53,046 bases of DNA from contig DTTI01000075.1 of assembly GCA_012964825.1 (NCBI GenBank), positions 14,488 to 67,533 of the forward strand, written 5' to 3'. How positions within the stretch are numbered: the stretch's first letter is position 1; every line of letters begins with the position of its first letter. Below are positions 36,282 to 45,098 of the stretch, piece after piece. The translations under genes were made by a program, and so were the position numbers. A model generated the notes under the pieces. The model had not been told where the DNA came from. It saw only the letters and a list, made by a program, of their open reading frames with translations, and made no database searches. The stretch comes from Candidatus Neomarinimicrobiota bacterium (lineage in GTDB: Bacteria > Fidelibacterota > Marinisomatia > Marinisomatales > S15-B10).

Positions 36282-37046
36282 ATGGAATTCCAGATCGGAC
36301 TTCTCTTTTCACTGGCGGTTATTGCTGCACTGTACGGTTCTGTGGGTCACGGCGGTGCTTCAGGATATCTGGCTGTCCTATCTCTGTCAATTTTTGCGTC
36401 TTACGGTGCGGTCTGGTTGAAACCTCACGCTCTCGTCCTCAACCTTGTGGTTGTTTCCTTGGGGCTTTATCACTACGGCCGGCAAGGATATTTCAATATG
36501 AAGCTGATACTGCCGTTTGTCTTGACGTCTATACCGTTCGCATACCTGGGGGCTTACCTCCCGATTATCAATTGGCTTTTTGACACGCTTCTTTCTCTAA
36601 CCCTTTTGTGGGCTGCCTGGCGACTTATGATGTCAGTCAAGAGCAATAGTCAAGTTCAGAAATCACCGTCGATGGTTGTCAGCCTTGGTGTTGGGGCGGG
36701 GCTTGGATTTTTGTCGGGACTTGTTGGTGTGGGAGGCGGTATTTTTCTTTCCCCCCTTATTATCCTCAAAGGTTGGGCTACAGCTAAAGAGACTGCTGCT
36801 GTGAGTGCTTTCTTTATTCTTGTCAATTCTCTGGCGGGCTTGACGGGTGCTTTTATATCAGACCAAGTCCAATTGGATGGTGATTTGATCATCCAGTTTG
36901 CTGTGGCTGTTCTTATTGGTGGATTCTTGGGTACTCGCTTTGGTGCCAACCATGCTTCAGACCAGATGATTCGCCGTCTTTTGGTAGTGGTCCTTGTGGT
37001 TGCCGCCCTCCGCCGAGTGTTGGGTCTTGTTGGGCTGTGGCCATGA
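36282..37046 (+). CDS. TauE/SafE family permease within the Moco operon
   Basis: 254 residues from ATG 36282. About eight hydrophobic segments; the two family repeats are visible as ALYGSVGHGGASGYLAVLSL and SGLVGVGGGIFLSPLIIL. Members export or import small sulfur-containing anions such as sulfite or taurine breakdown products, with uncharacterised members common. Being inserted between moaC-moaB and moeA with overlaps or 2-base gaps it may serve sulfur or oxyanion movement linked to Moco, but this is inference. Confidence 0.87.
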   Translation: MEFQIGLLFSLAVIAALYGSVGHGGASGYLAVLSLSIFASYGAVWLKPHALVLNLVVVSLGLYHYGRQGYFNMKLILPFVLTSIPFAYLGAYLPIINWLFDTLLSLTLLWAAWRLMMSVKSNSQVQKSPSMVVSLGVGAGLGFLSGLVGVGGGIFLSPLIILKGWATAKETAAVSAFFILVNSLAGLTGAFISDQVQLDGDLIIQFAVAVLIGGFLGTRFGANHASDQMIRRLLVVVLVVAALRRVLGLVGLWP

Positions 37047-38266
37047 TATCAGTCGCTGAAGCTCACAAGATTATTCAAGACCGGATTCGGAGGCCGGAAA
37101 TCGAGACTGTTAAGGTTAATGATGCTACAGGGAGAGTTCTTGCTCGTGAGATAGTGGCCACCTTCCCTCAACCCCGTTTCGACAACACCGCCATGGACGG
37201 TTTTGCTGTCCGCGCGAGAGACACGATAGGCGCATCAGCTGATTTGCCAGTCACACTTTCAATGAAAGGTGTTATTCCTGCCGGTAGTTCAGCCGACACC
37301 GTCATCGGCAAGGGTGAATGTTGCCAGATTATGACAGGAGCTCCCATTCCCGAAGGGGCAGACGCTGTTGTGGTGGTGGAAGAGAGCAGCGGGTTTAGCA
37401 ATAACCGTTGTGTTGAGGTTTTCCGGGAGGCGACGGATGGTGAAAATATTCGCTATGGTGGAGAAGAAATTGCTGAAGGAGAGACACTTATTCGCCCCGG
37501 TAACCGTCTGGGTGCCGGCGAGATCGGTGTTGCTGCTACTTTCGGTTTCGGGGAGCTGGAAGTTTACCGTCGACCTAACATTTCCTTATTTGCTACAGGA
37601 GATGAGTTGATTGAACCGGGGGAAGAATTGAAACCGGGCCAGATTTACAATTCCAATCTTCACGTCTTCGCCGAACTTTCAGAACGTGTTGGCACTCTGG
37701 TAGCCATGCAGCGTGTGTTGAAAGACAGCCGCGAGTCACTGAAGGATTTCCTGTCGGAAGCCATGGAAAAAAGTAACCTCATAGTCTCCTCCGGTGGTGT
37801 TTCCATGGGGAAACACGATTATGTCCGGGATGTTTTCCTAGAGTTGGGCGTGAAGGAATATTTCTGGAAAGTGGCACAAAAACCGGGACGCCCCTTTTTT
37901 TTCGGAGAATCAGAAGAGACACTGATATTTGGACTGCCGGGCAATCCCGTTTCCTCCTTTGTCTGTTTTATGGAATATGTGTGGCCCACCTGTGAAAGGT
38001 TTATGGGTTTAATACCAATAAATAAAGTAACTGCCCGACTCGTTGAGTCTTTCCCACGGGAAACAGAGAAACGGCGCTACCTTTTAGGGCATGTTGAAAT
38101 GGACGGCCGGGAGATGGTGGCAAAACCGTCCGGCAAGTACGGTTCCCATATGTTTACCTCTGCTCTTATGGCCAACGCTATTCTGGAATCACCCCGAGGA
38201 GAAGGTCCTCTCAAATCCGGTCAAGAAATTACAGCCCGGCTCCTTCCATGGAGCGAATTACAATGA
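37043..38266 (+). CDS. moeA: Molybdopterin molybdotransferase MoeA
   Basis: 407 residues from ATG 37043, overlapping the TauE stop as ATGA. Four-domain MoeA layout: SVAEAHKIIQ start, FDNTAMDGFAVRA, PAGSSAD, QIMTGAPIPEGADAVVVVE (the typical MTGAPIPxGADAVV), LFATGDEL, NSNLHVF, SSGGVSMGKHDYV, KPGRPFFFG and GLPGNPVSSFVCF. It inserts molybdate into adenylylated molybdopterin. Overlaps the next gene as ATGA. Confidence 0.96.
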   Translation: MISVAEAHKIIQDRIRRPEIETVKVNDATGRVLAREIVATFPQPRFDNTAMDGFAVRARDTIGASADLPVTLSMKGVIPAGSSADTVIGKGECCQIMTGAPIPEGADAVVVVEESSGFSNNRCVEVFREATDGENIRYGGEEIAEGETLIRPGNRLGAGEIGVAATFGFGELEVYRRPNISLFATGDELIEPGEELKPGQIYNSNLHVFAELSERVGTLVAMQRVLKDSRESLKDFLSEAMEKSNLIVSSGGVSMGKHDYVRDVFLELGVKEYFWKVAQKPGRPFFFGESEETLIFGLPGNPVSSFVCFMEYVWPTCERFMGLIPINKVTARLVESFPRETEKRRYLLGHVEMDGREMVAKPSGKYGSHMFTSALMANAILESPRGEGPLKSGQEITARLLPWSELQ

Positions 38267-39249
38267 ATATTTCAGCTAAAGAGTTGGCCCAGTGGCTTGA
38301 CGGGAGCCGCAAGGTTGAAGTTGTGGATGTTCGCCGTGAGGACCAGCGGAAACAGTGGCCCTTGAGAGAACTTGAGACATTGGAGACAGATCTTGACCAA
38401 CTGTCCCCGGAAAAGTTGAAGACGACAACGGTTCTTATCTGTCAGTTCGGAATTATTACACAGCGGTGGATTGAAATAGAGGATCCGGATGAGGTGTACA
38501 ATCTCATCGGCGGTGCTCAGGCGTGGAACGCCTACAAAAAAGATGAACGTGATCTGTCTCGGTACAGCCGGCAGATGGTTCTGCCAGAAATTGGTGAAGA
38601 AGGTCAACGTAGGCTTCTCGAATCCAAGGTAACTATTGTAGGTATCGGAGGGTTGGGATGTCCTGCCGCTCAGTATCTTGCCGCAGCCGGAGTGGGGAAA
38701 CTTTGCCTTATTGATGGCGATGTGGTGGACCTCACCAATCTCCAACGCCAGCCTCTCTTCAGATCAGACCGTATAAGCGATCCAAAAAGTGATGTGGCGG
38801 TTGAGGCTCTATCCGGGCTGAATCCTGACTGTAACGTGGAATCACATCACACATTTCTTTCGGAAAAGAATTGCCAGACATTGCTGGCCGGAAGCGATGT
38901 GGTGCTGGATGCCACAGACACCATTGCCGCACGCAGAGTAATGGATCAGTATTGTTTCCGAAAGTCTATTCCTCTCATCTACGGCGGACTCTACAAGTTT
39001 GAAGGCCAAGTCTCTGTTTTTCATTTCAACGGTGGACCTTCATATGCTGACGTTTTCCCAGAGAGTGTTACTGATGGCGGCTCATGCAGTGACGATGGTG
39101 TTCCAGGGATGTTACCAGGAATTATTGGAAGCATTCAGGCATTGGAGGCGATCAAGGTTATCCTGGGAATTACGCCCAACCTATCGGGAAAGCTGTTGCT
39201 TTACAACGGTCTCAGCCACACCATGGAGCAAATCGAACTTAACGTATGA
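38263..39249 (+). CDS. N-terminal rhodanese fused to a MoeB/ThiF-like adenylyltransferase
   Basis: 328 residues from ATG 38263 (ATGA overlap with moeA). Residues 1-95 form a rhodanese-like domain: VVDVRREDQ and a loop CQFGIIT whose Cys60 would carry the persulfide. Residues about 100-328 are the E1-like domain (SRYSRQMVLPEIGEEGQ, GIGGLGCPAAQYLAAAGVG, DGDVVDLTNLQRQ, LDATD, MLPGIIGSIQALEAIK). It would adenylate the MoaD C-terminus made by the next gene and perhaps pass sulfur to it. In MoeZ/MOCS3 the rhodanese is C-terminal, so the order here is reversed. The zinc cysteines are missing: PCYRCLFPE-type sequence is PSYADVFPE and the C-terminal CxxC is absent. Confidence 0.9.
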   Translation: MNISAKELAQWLDGSRKVEVVDVRREDQRKQWPLRELETLETDLDQLSPEKLKTTTVLICQFGIITQRWIEIEDPDEVYNLIGGAQAWNAYKKDERDLSRYSRQMVLPEIGEEGQRRLLESKVTIVGIGGLGCPAAQYLAAAGVGKLCLIDGDVVDLTNLQRQPLFRSDRISDPKSDVAVEALSGLNPDCNVESHHTFLSEKNCQTLLAGSDVVLDATDTIAARRVMDQYCFRKSIPLIYGGLYKFEGQVSVFHFNGGPSYADVFPESVTDGGSCSDDGVPGMLPGIIGSIQALEAIKVILGITPNLSGKLLLYNGLSHTMEQIELNV

Positions 39250-39494
39250 GTCTACAGGTGACCGTTCGCTGCTTCTCTCATGTTCGTGAGGCGTTGGGAA
39301 AAGAAACTGTAAATCTGGAGTTGGAAGACGACGCTGATACATCCACCGTTGAAAATAAAATTCGCGAAATGGCCGGGGACAACCTTCATGGAATAACTCT
39401 GAGAGTAGCAGTCAACAAAAAATATATGCCTGAACCTATTGCCCTGAAAAACGGTGATGAGGTGGCACTGATTCCTCCAGTCCAAGGGGGATAA
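39246..39494 (+). CDS. moaD: Molybdopterin synthase sulfur carrier MoaD
   Basis: 82 residues, ubiquitin-like, ending in the required Gly-Gly (IPPVQGG) that becomes the thiocarboxylate. LKNGDEVALIPPV is the family signature. Overlaps the preceding gene as ATGA and is 8 bases from moaE. It pairs with MoaE to form molybdopterin synthase. Confidence 0.94.
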   Translation: MSLQVTVRCFSHVREALGKETVNLELEDDADTSTVENKIREMAGDNLHGITLRVAVNKKYMPEPIALKNGDEVALIPPVQGG

Positions 39495-39502
39495 AAAACA
39501 AC

Positions 39503-39916
39503 ATGATTAAGACAGAAATCGTTCAGGGAAAAATCGATCCGTTCCCTAGTGAAAACAATCATACCAGTGAAGGAGCTGAGGTTGTATTCAATGGTCGGGT
39601 GAGAAAGACAGAGCACGGCAAACCCATCATCGCACTGGAATATGAACAGTACGAGGGAATGGCCGGTGAGGAACTGGAAGCTTTGGCCAAAGAAACGGTG
39701 GAGAAATTCCCCATTCACGATCTGCTTTGCCGCCATAGGGAGGGTGAAGTGCCCGTAGGAGAATCCTCTCTGCATATATCTATCTGGGCTCCCCACCGAA
39801 AAGAATCGCTGGATGCACTCTCCTGGTTTATTTCGGAACTGAAGAAACGGGTACCCATCTGGAAGTGGGCTGTCTATCCTGATGGGACAAAAGAGGCCAC
39901 CAGTCATGAATGCTGA
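39503..39916 (+). CDS. moaE: Molybdopterin synthase catalytic subunit MoaE
   Basis: 137 residues. EVVFNGRVRKTEHGKPIIALEYEQYEG corresponds to the conserved GxxRxxxxGxxVxxLxYEAY region, HREGEVPVGE and HRKESLDA..FISELKKRVPIWK to the active-site lysine region. With MoaD it adds two sulfurs to cyclic pyranopterin monophosphate. The fusion, moeA, moeB-like, moaD and moaE genes are contiguous, so most of Moco assembly can be made from this one operon. Confidence 0.94.
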   Translation: MIKTEIVQGKIDPFPSENNHTSEGAEVVFNGRVRKTEHGKPIIALEYEQYEGMAGEELEALAKETVEKFPIHDLLCRHREGEVPVGESSLHISIWAPHRKESLDALSWFISELKKRVPIWKWAVYPDGTKEATSHEC

Positions 39917-39989
39917 AAGTGGATGGGCAGCGGCGATCTGTGTAAATTATAACGGGGTGATTCTTTAACTGATCTCAAGGGTGTAAATA

Positions 39990-41927
39990 ATGATTAACAA
40001 CAAATTTCCACCTCCTGGTTCTTTTGCCTCAAATGCGCATATTAGTTCCATGGACCAGTACCATGAACTGTATAAACAGTCCATCGATAATCCCGAAGAT
40101 TTTTGGGCGGACAAGGCTGAGAGACTGGACTGGAGCGAAAAATGGAGTAATGTCCGGGCCTTCGATTTTGTGGATGGTAATATCAGCTGGTTTGAGAACG
40201 GTAAGCTGAATGTGAGCCAGAATTGCCTCGACCGGCATGTGGATGGTGGTCACGGCGACCGACCTGCCATCATTTGGGAAGGGAATGATCCCAATGAAGA
40301 CCAAACCTTCACCTATTCAGAACTTCTGTCTGAAGTAAAGAAGTTTGCCAATGTGCTCAAAAATAATGGGATAGAAAAAGGAGACAGGGTTTGCTTTTAT
40401 CTTCAGATGGTGCCTCAGTTGGCCATCGCCATGCTCGCCTGTACCCGGATCGGTGCCGTTCATTCTATTGTGTTTGGTGCTTTTAGTGCAGATTCGCTGA
40501 GAGACCGTATCAACGATTCTGCCTGCAAAATACTTATTACGCAAGATACGGGTGTGCGGGGGATCAAAACGGACATCCCAATGAAAGCTAACGCTGATAA
40601 AGCTGTGGCGCAGACGCCGTCCATTGAGACGGTGCTTGTCGTGAAGCGTACCGGCGCCGATGTCAATTTTGAGAGTGGGCGTGATTTCTGGTGGCATGAA
40701 GAGATGGACAAAGCCGATGCCGAATGCCCGCCTGAGCCCATGGATTCTGAAGATCCTCTCTTTATTCTCTATACCTCCGGCTCAACCGGAAAGCCGAAGG
40801 GGGTTCTTCACACGACAGGGGGATACCTCACATACACGTCCTATACGCATGAACTGATCTTTGATTATCATCCGGAAGATATTTTCTGGTGTACAGCGGA
40901 TATCGGTTGGATCACGGGCCACTCCTACATTGTTTACGGTCCTCTAGCTAATTGCGCCACTACCGTCATGTTTGAAGGGGTTCCCAATTACCCGGATTTT
41001 GGCCGGTTCTGGGACATTGTTAAGAAACATAAGATAAACCTGTTTTATACCGCCCCCACCGCACTCCGGGCACTCATGAAAGAAGGTGACGACCACGTCA
41101 CTTCACGAGACCTGTCATCCCTGCGACTGCTGGGCACGGTAGGTGAACCAATCAAAGAACCAGAGTGGATGTGGTATCACTCCGTGGTGGGCAAGGAAAA
41201 ATGTCCCATTGTGGACACCTGGTGGCAAACGGAGACAGGCGGTATTCTCATAACCCCTCTTCCCGGGGCCACACCAACCAAACCCGGCTCCGCAACGCTG
41301 CCTTTTTTTGGTGTTGAACCGGTTCTTTTAGAAGAAAACGGAAAAGAAATTGAAGGAAATGATGTTTCCGGACTGCTGGCCATTAAAGCTTCCTGGCCTG
41401 GGCAGTTGAGAACGGTTTATGGCGATCGTAAAAGATTCATCGATACCTACTTCAAAATGTATCCCGGTTACTATTTTACCGGTGACGGCGCCCGGCGGGA
41501 TGAGGAAGGCTACTACTGGATTACGGGTAGGGTGGATGACGTCATGAATGTGTCAGGTCATCGCATCGGTACGGCGGAAGTGGAGGGAGCCATAGGAAAA
41601 GCTAACGGAGTTGCCGAAGCTGCTGTGGTGGGATTCCCCCATGATATCAAAGGTCAAGGAATTTACGGTTTTGTTACCCTTATGACAGGTGTGGATGAGA
41701 GTGATGAAATCTATGAAGATATCTTGAAGAGTGTGACAGAGGAAATTGGTCCTCATGCCAAGCCGGACAAGCTCCAGTTTACACCGGCCCTGCCCAAGAC
41801 CCGCTCCGGGAAGATCATGCGGCGAATCTTGAGGAAAATTGCTGAAGGAGATGTTGACAAAATGGGTGATACATCAACCTTGGCCGATCCTTCCGTGGTG
41901 GATGCGCTGGTTGAAGGGCGTAAGTAG
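39990..41927 (+). CDS. acs: Acetyl-CoA synthetase
   Basis: 645 residues, the normal Acs length. The ANL P-loop reads [12 protein letters not shown], the acyl-binding region has WWQTETGG, the hinge [18 protein letters not shown], and the catalytic, regulatory lysine lies in [11 protein letters not shown] near the end. It activates acetate via acetyl-AMP. It lies between moaE and the convergent OsmC-like gene (9 bases between stops). Its own start follows a 73-base gap after moaE in which no strong promoter was recognised. Confidence 0.96.
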   Translation: MINNKFPPPGSFASNAHISSMDQYHELYKQSIDNPEDFWADKAERLDWSEKWSNVRAFDFVDGNISWFENGKLNVSQNCLDRHVDGGHGDRPAIIWEGNDPNEDQTFTYSELLSEVKKFANVLKNNGIEKGDRVCFYLQMVPQLAIAMLACTRIGAVHSIVFGAFSADSLRDRINDSACKILITQDTGVRGIKTDIPMKANADKAVAQTPSIETVLVVKRTGADVNFESGRDFWWHEEMDKADAECPPEPMDSEDPLFILYTSGSTGKPKGVLHTTGGYLTYTSYTHELIFDYHPEDIFWCTADIGWITGHSYIVYGPLANCATTVMFEGVPNYPDFGRFWDIVKKHKINLFYTAPTALRALMKEGDDHVTSRDLSSLRLLGTVGEPIKEPEWMWYHSVVGKEKCPIVDTWWQTETGGILITPLPGATPTKPGSATLPFFGVEPVLLEENGKEIEGNDVSGLLAIKASWPGQLRTVYGDRKRFIDTYFKMYPGYYFTGDGARRDEEGYYWITGRVDDVMNVSGHRIGTAEVEGAIGKANGVAEAAVVGFPHDIKGQGIYGFVTLMTGVDESDEIYEDILKSVTEEIGPHAKPDKLQFTPALPKTRSGKIMRRILRKIAEGDVDKMGDTSTLADPSVVDALVEGRK

Positions 41928-41936
41928 CGTCAGTGC

Positions 41937-42404
41937 CTACTCTAATTCAGTTTCGAGACTTAAAGTAAAATCGATGGCGTCCCGGAAGGTCATATAAGCA
42001 GGGCATTTTACCGGATGGTGCTTATAGGCACGGTTCACGGCATTCATCTGATCATCTGAACATTTCAAATGATAGGCTACGCGGATTTTTGTGATCCTTA
42101 AAACGCCGTCTACAGCATCAATATCACCTTCCACATCTGACCAAAGTCTGTTTGGGGAACTTTGAACTCCACGCGCTTCCAGCGCGCTACCAAAGGTGCC
42201 CGTTAGTCAACCGGCGGCTCCGGCGATAATATAATCCAAAGTGGCGGGGTGCTCCTCCTTTGGCTCCACTCCGTAGAAATCCTTGATGTTGGTATGAACA
42301 CCAAAAATGGCAGGCTCGTCGAATCCTTCAATGTAAGCCCGGCGAACCAAGTTCTCATCCCGGTAGATCTTTATCTTACTGGTGTGGACATGTTCAGTGG
42401 CCAT
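41937..42404 (-). CDS. OsmC-like selenoprotein with in-frame UGA (Sec66)
   Basis: Reading from ATG 42404 gives 65 codons, a TGA (42207-42209) and 89 further codons in the same frame to 41937, 155 residues in all. Both halves are OsmC-like. The N-terminal half ends in HPATLDYIIAGAAG; the C-terminal half begins LTGTFGSALEARG. In OsmC/YhfA homologues the residue between GAAG and LTGT is the redox-active cysteine, so UGA stands exactly there. The second redox cysteine is intact (HHPVKCPAY). A SECIS-like stem-loop follows. OsmC proteins reduce organic hydroperoxides through a thiol pair; selenocysteine would raise reactivity. The ATG shares a base with the XdhC stop (TAATG), so it belongs to the leftward cox operon. 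A nonsense mutation or sequencing error is the alternative. Confidence 0.78.
42160..42195 (-). promoter_or_regulatory. Candidate bacterial SECIS element
   Basis: On the minus-strand RNA, CGCGC/GCGCG (plus an outer G-U) encloses the loop UGGAA (42177-42181), with GG at loop positions 2-3. An outer stem CUUUG/CAAAG (42191-42195 with 42160-42164) supports it across an internal loop. The apical loop begins 25 bases after the UGA, within the 16-37 base range known for bacterial SECIS elements. Confidence 0.65.
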
Positions 42405-43219
42405 TAGGATGTTTCTTTCTCAGATTCAACCGCGGACACGCTTCTCAAAGGATGCCCCGTGCCGCCGTTGCGATGCATTACCATTTCAGACAGGATACTC
42501 AGGGCGATCTCTTCCGCTGTTTTTGCCTCCAAGTCAAGTCCTGCCGGGGCGTGGAATCGCTCCAGATCTTTATCGGTTATACCGTTTTCCCGGAGATAAT
42601 CAATGATGATGCCCGTTTTTTTCCCACTGGCCACCACCGCTACAAATGGGATGCCCCGCTTAATGGCCTCGCATGATATTCTATCGTCGTCCCGATGGTG
42701 TGTGGCAAGAACAAAGTAATTCACATCAAAATCGATATCGTCCATCTCCAGTGGATCGGTGATAATCTTATCGACATCCGGGTACCGTTCCACTTCTTCT
42801 TCAGGTGTCTGAATTACCACCTTGAAATTGAGGGTGTGCGCTATCTGGCACAGCACCTCCACCGCCCGTCCCATTCCTCGCACCAGCAAGGTGGGCACTT
42901 TTAACTGAGGTTCTACAATTACTGACATATATCCTCCACAAGGGATGCCCATCCCCATTTCATCGCTGTCCAAATCTATGTTAACAGTTTTTGGTTTACC
43001 TTCTGCAATGGCTTCCTGAGCCGTGGCCGCCACGCGATTTTCGATACAGCCGCCGCCGATGTAACCGATAATTCGTCGACCGTTTGCATCGTAGAGCGCT
43101 TTGTCGCCTACTTTCCCTGAGGAAGAACCCTGTACCATGAACACAGTGGCAAGACCGTAAGGGGTGTCAGCCGCTTCCAACTCCCCAATTTTATCAAAAA
43201 GATCCTTATGTCTGGACAT
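42404..43219 (-). CDS. XdhC/CoxI family Moco-enzyme maturation protein
   Basis: 271 residues. XdhC-type signatures: N-terminal ATVFMVQGSSSGKVGDKALY, GYIGGGCIENRV, GIPCGGYMSVIVEP, then a Rossmann-like C-terminal half (LLVRGMGRAVEVLCQIAHTL, VNYFVLATHHRDDD) and FHAPAGLDLEAKTAEEIALSILSEM. Members bind Moco and help sulfurate or insert it into xanthine-oxidase-family enzymes. Overlaps the MocA-like gene by 14 bases and the OsmC-like gene by one. With the XdhC-YHS protein at 50580 this gives two XdhC paralogues flanking the CO dehydrogenase genes, as CoxF and CoxI do elsewhere. Confidence 0.9.
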   Translation of the reverse strand: MSRHKDLFDKIGELEAADTPYGLATVFMVQGSSSGKVGDKALYDANGRRIIGYIGGGCIENRVAATAQEAIAEGKPKTVNIDLDSDEMGMGIPCGGYMSVIVEPQLKVPTLLVRGMGRAVEVLCQIAHTLNFKVVIQTPEEEVERYPDVDKIITDPLEMDDIDFDVNYFVLATHHRDDDRISCEAIKRGIPFVAVVASGKKTGIIIDYLRENGITDKDLERFHAPAGLDLEAKTAEEIALSILSEMVMHRNGGTGHPLRSVSAVESEKETS

Positions 43220-43820
43220 TTAACTCCTCGGAATAATCTTTCAATTTAAGGTAGTCCTCATTTGTGTCACAATCAAGGATCACTTCATTTGAATCGATTG
43301 GAACGGGAACGGCATGGTCGGGATATTTACTTAATACTCTTTTGCAGCCCCTGTCTCCGGTGGAGGACATTATCTCATAAAAATATTTTTGAGGGAACAG
43401 TACAGGGTTTCCCTGCCGGCCGTCATGCTTAGGGTAGATTATGTGCTTTCCCTCGTGAGAAATAAAACTGTTTTTCAATTTTTCCAGTGTTTCAACAGAC
43501 ACAAAGGGCATATCTCCCAGTGCAATGAGGTTACCATCGGTGTTATCTGGAAGAGCCACCAAACCGGAAAAGATAGAGGTCGCCATGCCATCAGCCCAGT
43601 GACTGTTGTGGGTGAATTGAAGCTCCAGCTTATTCAAAGCTGCTTCAACCTTATCTTTTTCAAAACCAGTCACCACTACAACAGGATCAAAACCTGTGGC
43701 CAGAACTGATTCACAGACTCGTTTGACCATAGGGTTACCATCAATGGTCAAAAGCAACTTGTTTGTGTTATCCATGCGGGTAGATTGTCCCGCAGCCATG
43801 ACTGTGGCTGATATTCTCAT
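43206..43820 (-). CDS. MocA-like molybdopterin nucleotidyltransferase
   Basis: 204 residues. The NTP-transferase start MAAGQSTRMDNTNKLLLTIDGNPMV, then ALGDMPFVSVETL and GRQGNPVLF, and a C-terminal VILDCDTNEDYLKL match MocA/MobA-like proteins. For CO dehydrogenase the cofactor is molybdopterin cytosine dinucleotide, so CTP transfer to Mo-molybdopterin is the likely reaction. It overlaps coxE by 4 bases. Confidence 0.88.
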   Translation of the reverse strand: MRISATVMAAGQSTRMDNTNKLLLTIDGNPMVKRVCESVLATGFDPVVVVTGFEKDKVEAALNKLELQFTHNSHWADGMATSIFSGLVALPDNTDGNLIALGDMPFVSVETLEKLKNSFISHEGKHIIYPKHDGRQGNPVLFPQKYFYEIMSSTGDRGCKRVLSKYPDHAVPVPIDSNEVILDCDTNEDYLKLKDYSEELNVQT

Positions 43821-45049
43821 GCGTAGACAGGTACTGTTGATGCGGATCGCCGGCTGTTGAGTGTCGCCAGAACATTCCCCAGGTCCACCAGGCTGTTTAG
43901 ATTATGAATGGGGAGAAAATCATCGGCGTGAGGAAGCAGAGTCTGAACGCCTCGAGTCAGGGGCTGAAAATCGTCATAGCCCAGGTTGGGGTTGAGCCAG
44001 ATGAGTCGGTGACAGCTCCTGTGTAGGCGGTCAATCTCTTTCTCTAGTTTATCAACGTCACCAGTATCCCAACCGTCACTGATGACCAGTACCACCGCAC
44101 CGCTACCGAGGACCCGCCGCGCCCAGAGCAAGTTGAATGTCTCAATTGTTTCACCGATTCGTGTTCCTCCTGACCAATCCTTTATGGAGTTGGCTAAAAT
44201 ATCCATGGTATCCTCCACATCTTTATGGCGGAGAGTGTGGGTGATTCTGTTAAGCCGTGTCCCGAATGTGAAAGCCTCCAGCCTAGGGTTGATGGCGTGG
44301 AGAGTAAAGATAAAATGCATAAGAATTCTCGTATAAGTCTCCATGGAACCGCTGATATCACAAAGAATAATGAGTGGTCTCGGTTTCCATTTTTGCTGGC
44401 GCCAAGCCAACTCAACAAAATCCTGCGTGGGAAAGATGTTATTTCGAATTGTACCTCGAAGGTTAAGTCGGTGTCGTTTTCTTCCCGGTTTCAGTCTGCG
44501 AAGGCGCCGTTCACCAAACTCCCAGCGCCATCTGTTCAAAAACTCTTTCGCTTCTTTCAACTCTTCTTCCGTATAGGCATCAAACCTTTTTTCCCGCAGT
44601 ATTTCCGCAGGGCTGTACATAAAAAGATCAAATGTCTTATTTTCGTGCTCTTGGTCTTCTTTGCCTTCCTCTGTTGGTTGAAATGAATCGAGGCGTCTCT
44701 CTTTCATCTGTTCCGCCTGCTGCTTCATACTTTCCAGTTCAGCCTGAGCTAACCGTGATTCATAGAGTTTCCGAAGGATATCGGAAACATTCTCCAACCT
44801 GTCCGGGTTTCGCCAGTAGAGATCGAAGAGCTGATCAAAAACGGGAATAAACCTGTGGGAAGTGATGAAGGTAGTACGCAAGGCACTCTTAAAATCTTCC
44901 CGGTTGGTGATATCGACGCAGGAGGCAGCCTGTACTCCGTTCATGATTTCACCAGTTCCCAGATCACACCCCGCCTGTCGGACAAACCGGCCGAAACTAG
45001 CGATGGCGTCATGAAGGTGTGATTCAGCAGTTGTTGATGATTCTGTCAT
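43817..45049 (-). CDS. coxE: CoxE-like von Willebrand factor A protein
   Basis: 410 residues. The VWA MIDAS motif DISGS (Asp231, Ser233, Ser235) lies in PLIILCDISGSMETYT; a helical N-terminal part and VLVISDGWDTGD follow the CoxE pattern. With the CoxD ATPase it assists assembly of the Mo-S-Cu site of CO dehydrogenase (known for Oligotropha). It lies 49 bases after coxD on the same strand and overlaps the MocA-like gene as ATGA. Confidence 0.92.
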   Translation of the reverse strand: MTESSTTAESHLHDAIASFGRFVRQAGCDLGTGEIMNGVQAASCVDITNREDFKSALRTTFITSHRFIPVFDQLFDLYWRNPDRLENVSDILRKLYESRLAQAELESMKQQAEQMKERRLDSFQPTEEGKEDQEHENKTFDLFMYSPAEILREKRFDAYTEEELKEAKEFLNRWRWEFGERRLRRLKPGRKRHRLNLRGTIRNNIFPTQDFVELAWRQQKWKPRPLIILCDISGSMETYTRILMHFIFTLHAINPRLEAFTFGTRLNRITHTLRHKDVEDTMDILANSIKDWSGGTRIGETIETFNLLWARRVLGSGAVVLVISDGWDTGDVDKLEKEIDRLHRSCHRLIWLNPNLGYDDFQPLTRGVQTLLPHADDFLPIHNLNSLVDLGNVLATLNSRRSASTVPVYA

Positions 45050-45098
45050 TACAGTTGAAGAGATTTATGACCGCAAAAGAAAATCCAACGCTTCGGAA

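Noticed and set aside
41937-42404. Two separate small genes (41937-42134 and 42207-42404) in the OsmC region
   Set aside because: They are the two halves of one continuous frame split only by TGA, and the piece between them is also family-like (LTGTFGSALEARG). Treated as a single selenoprotein.
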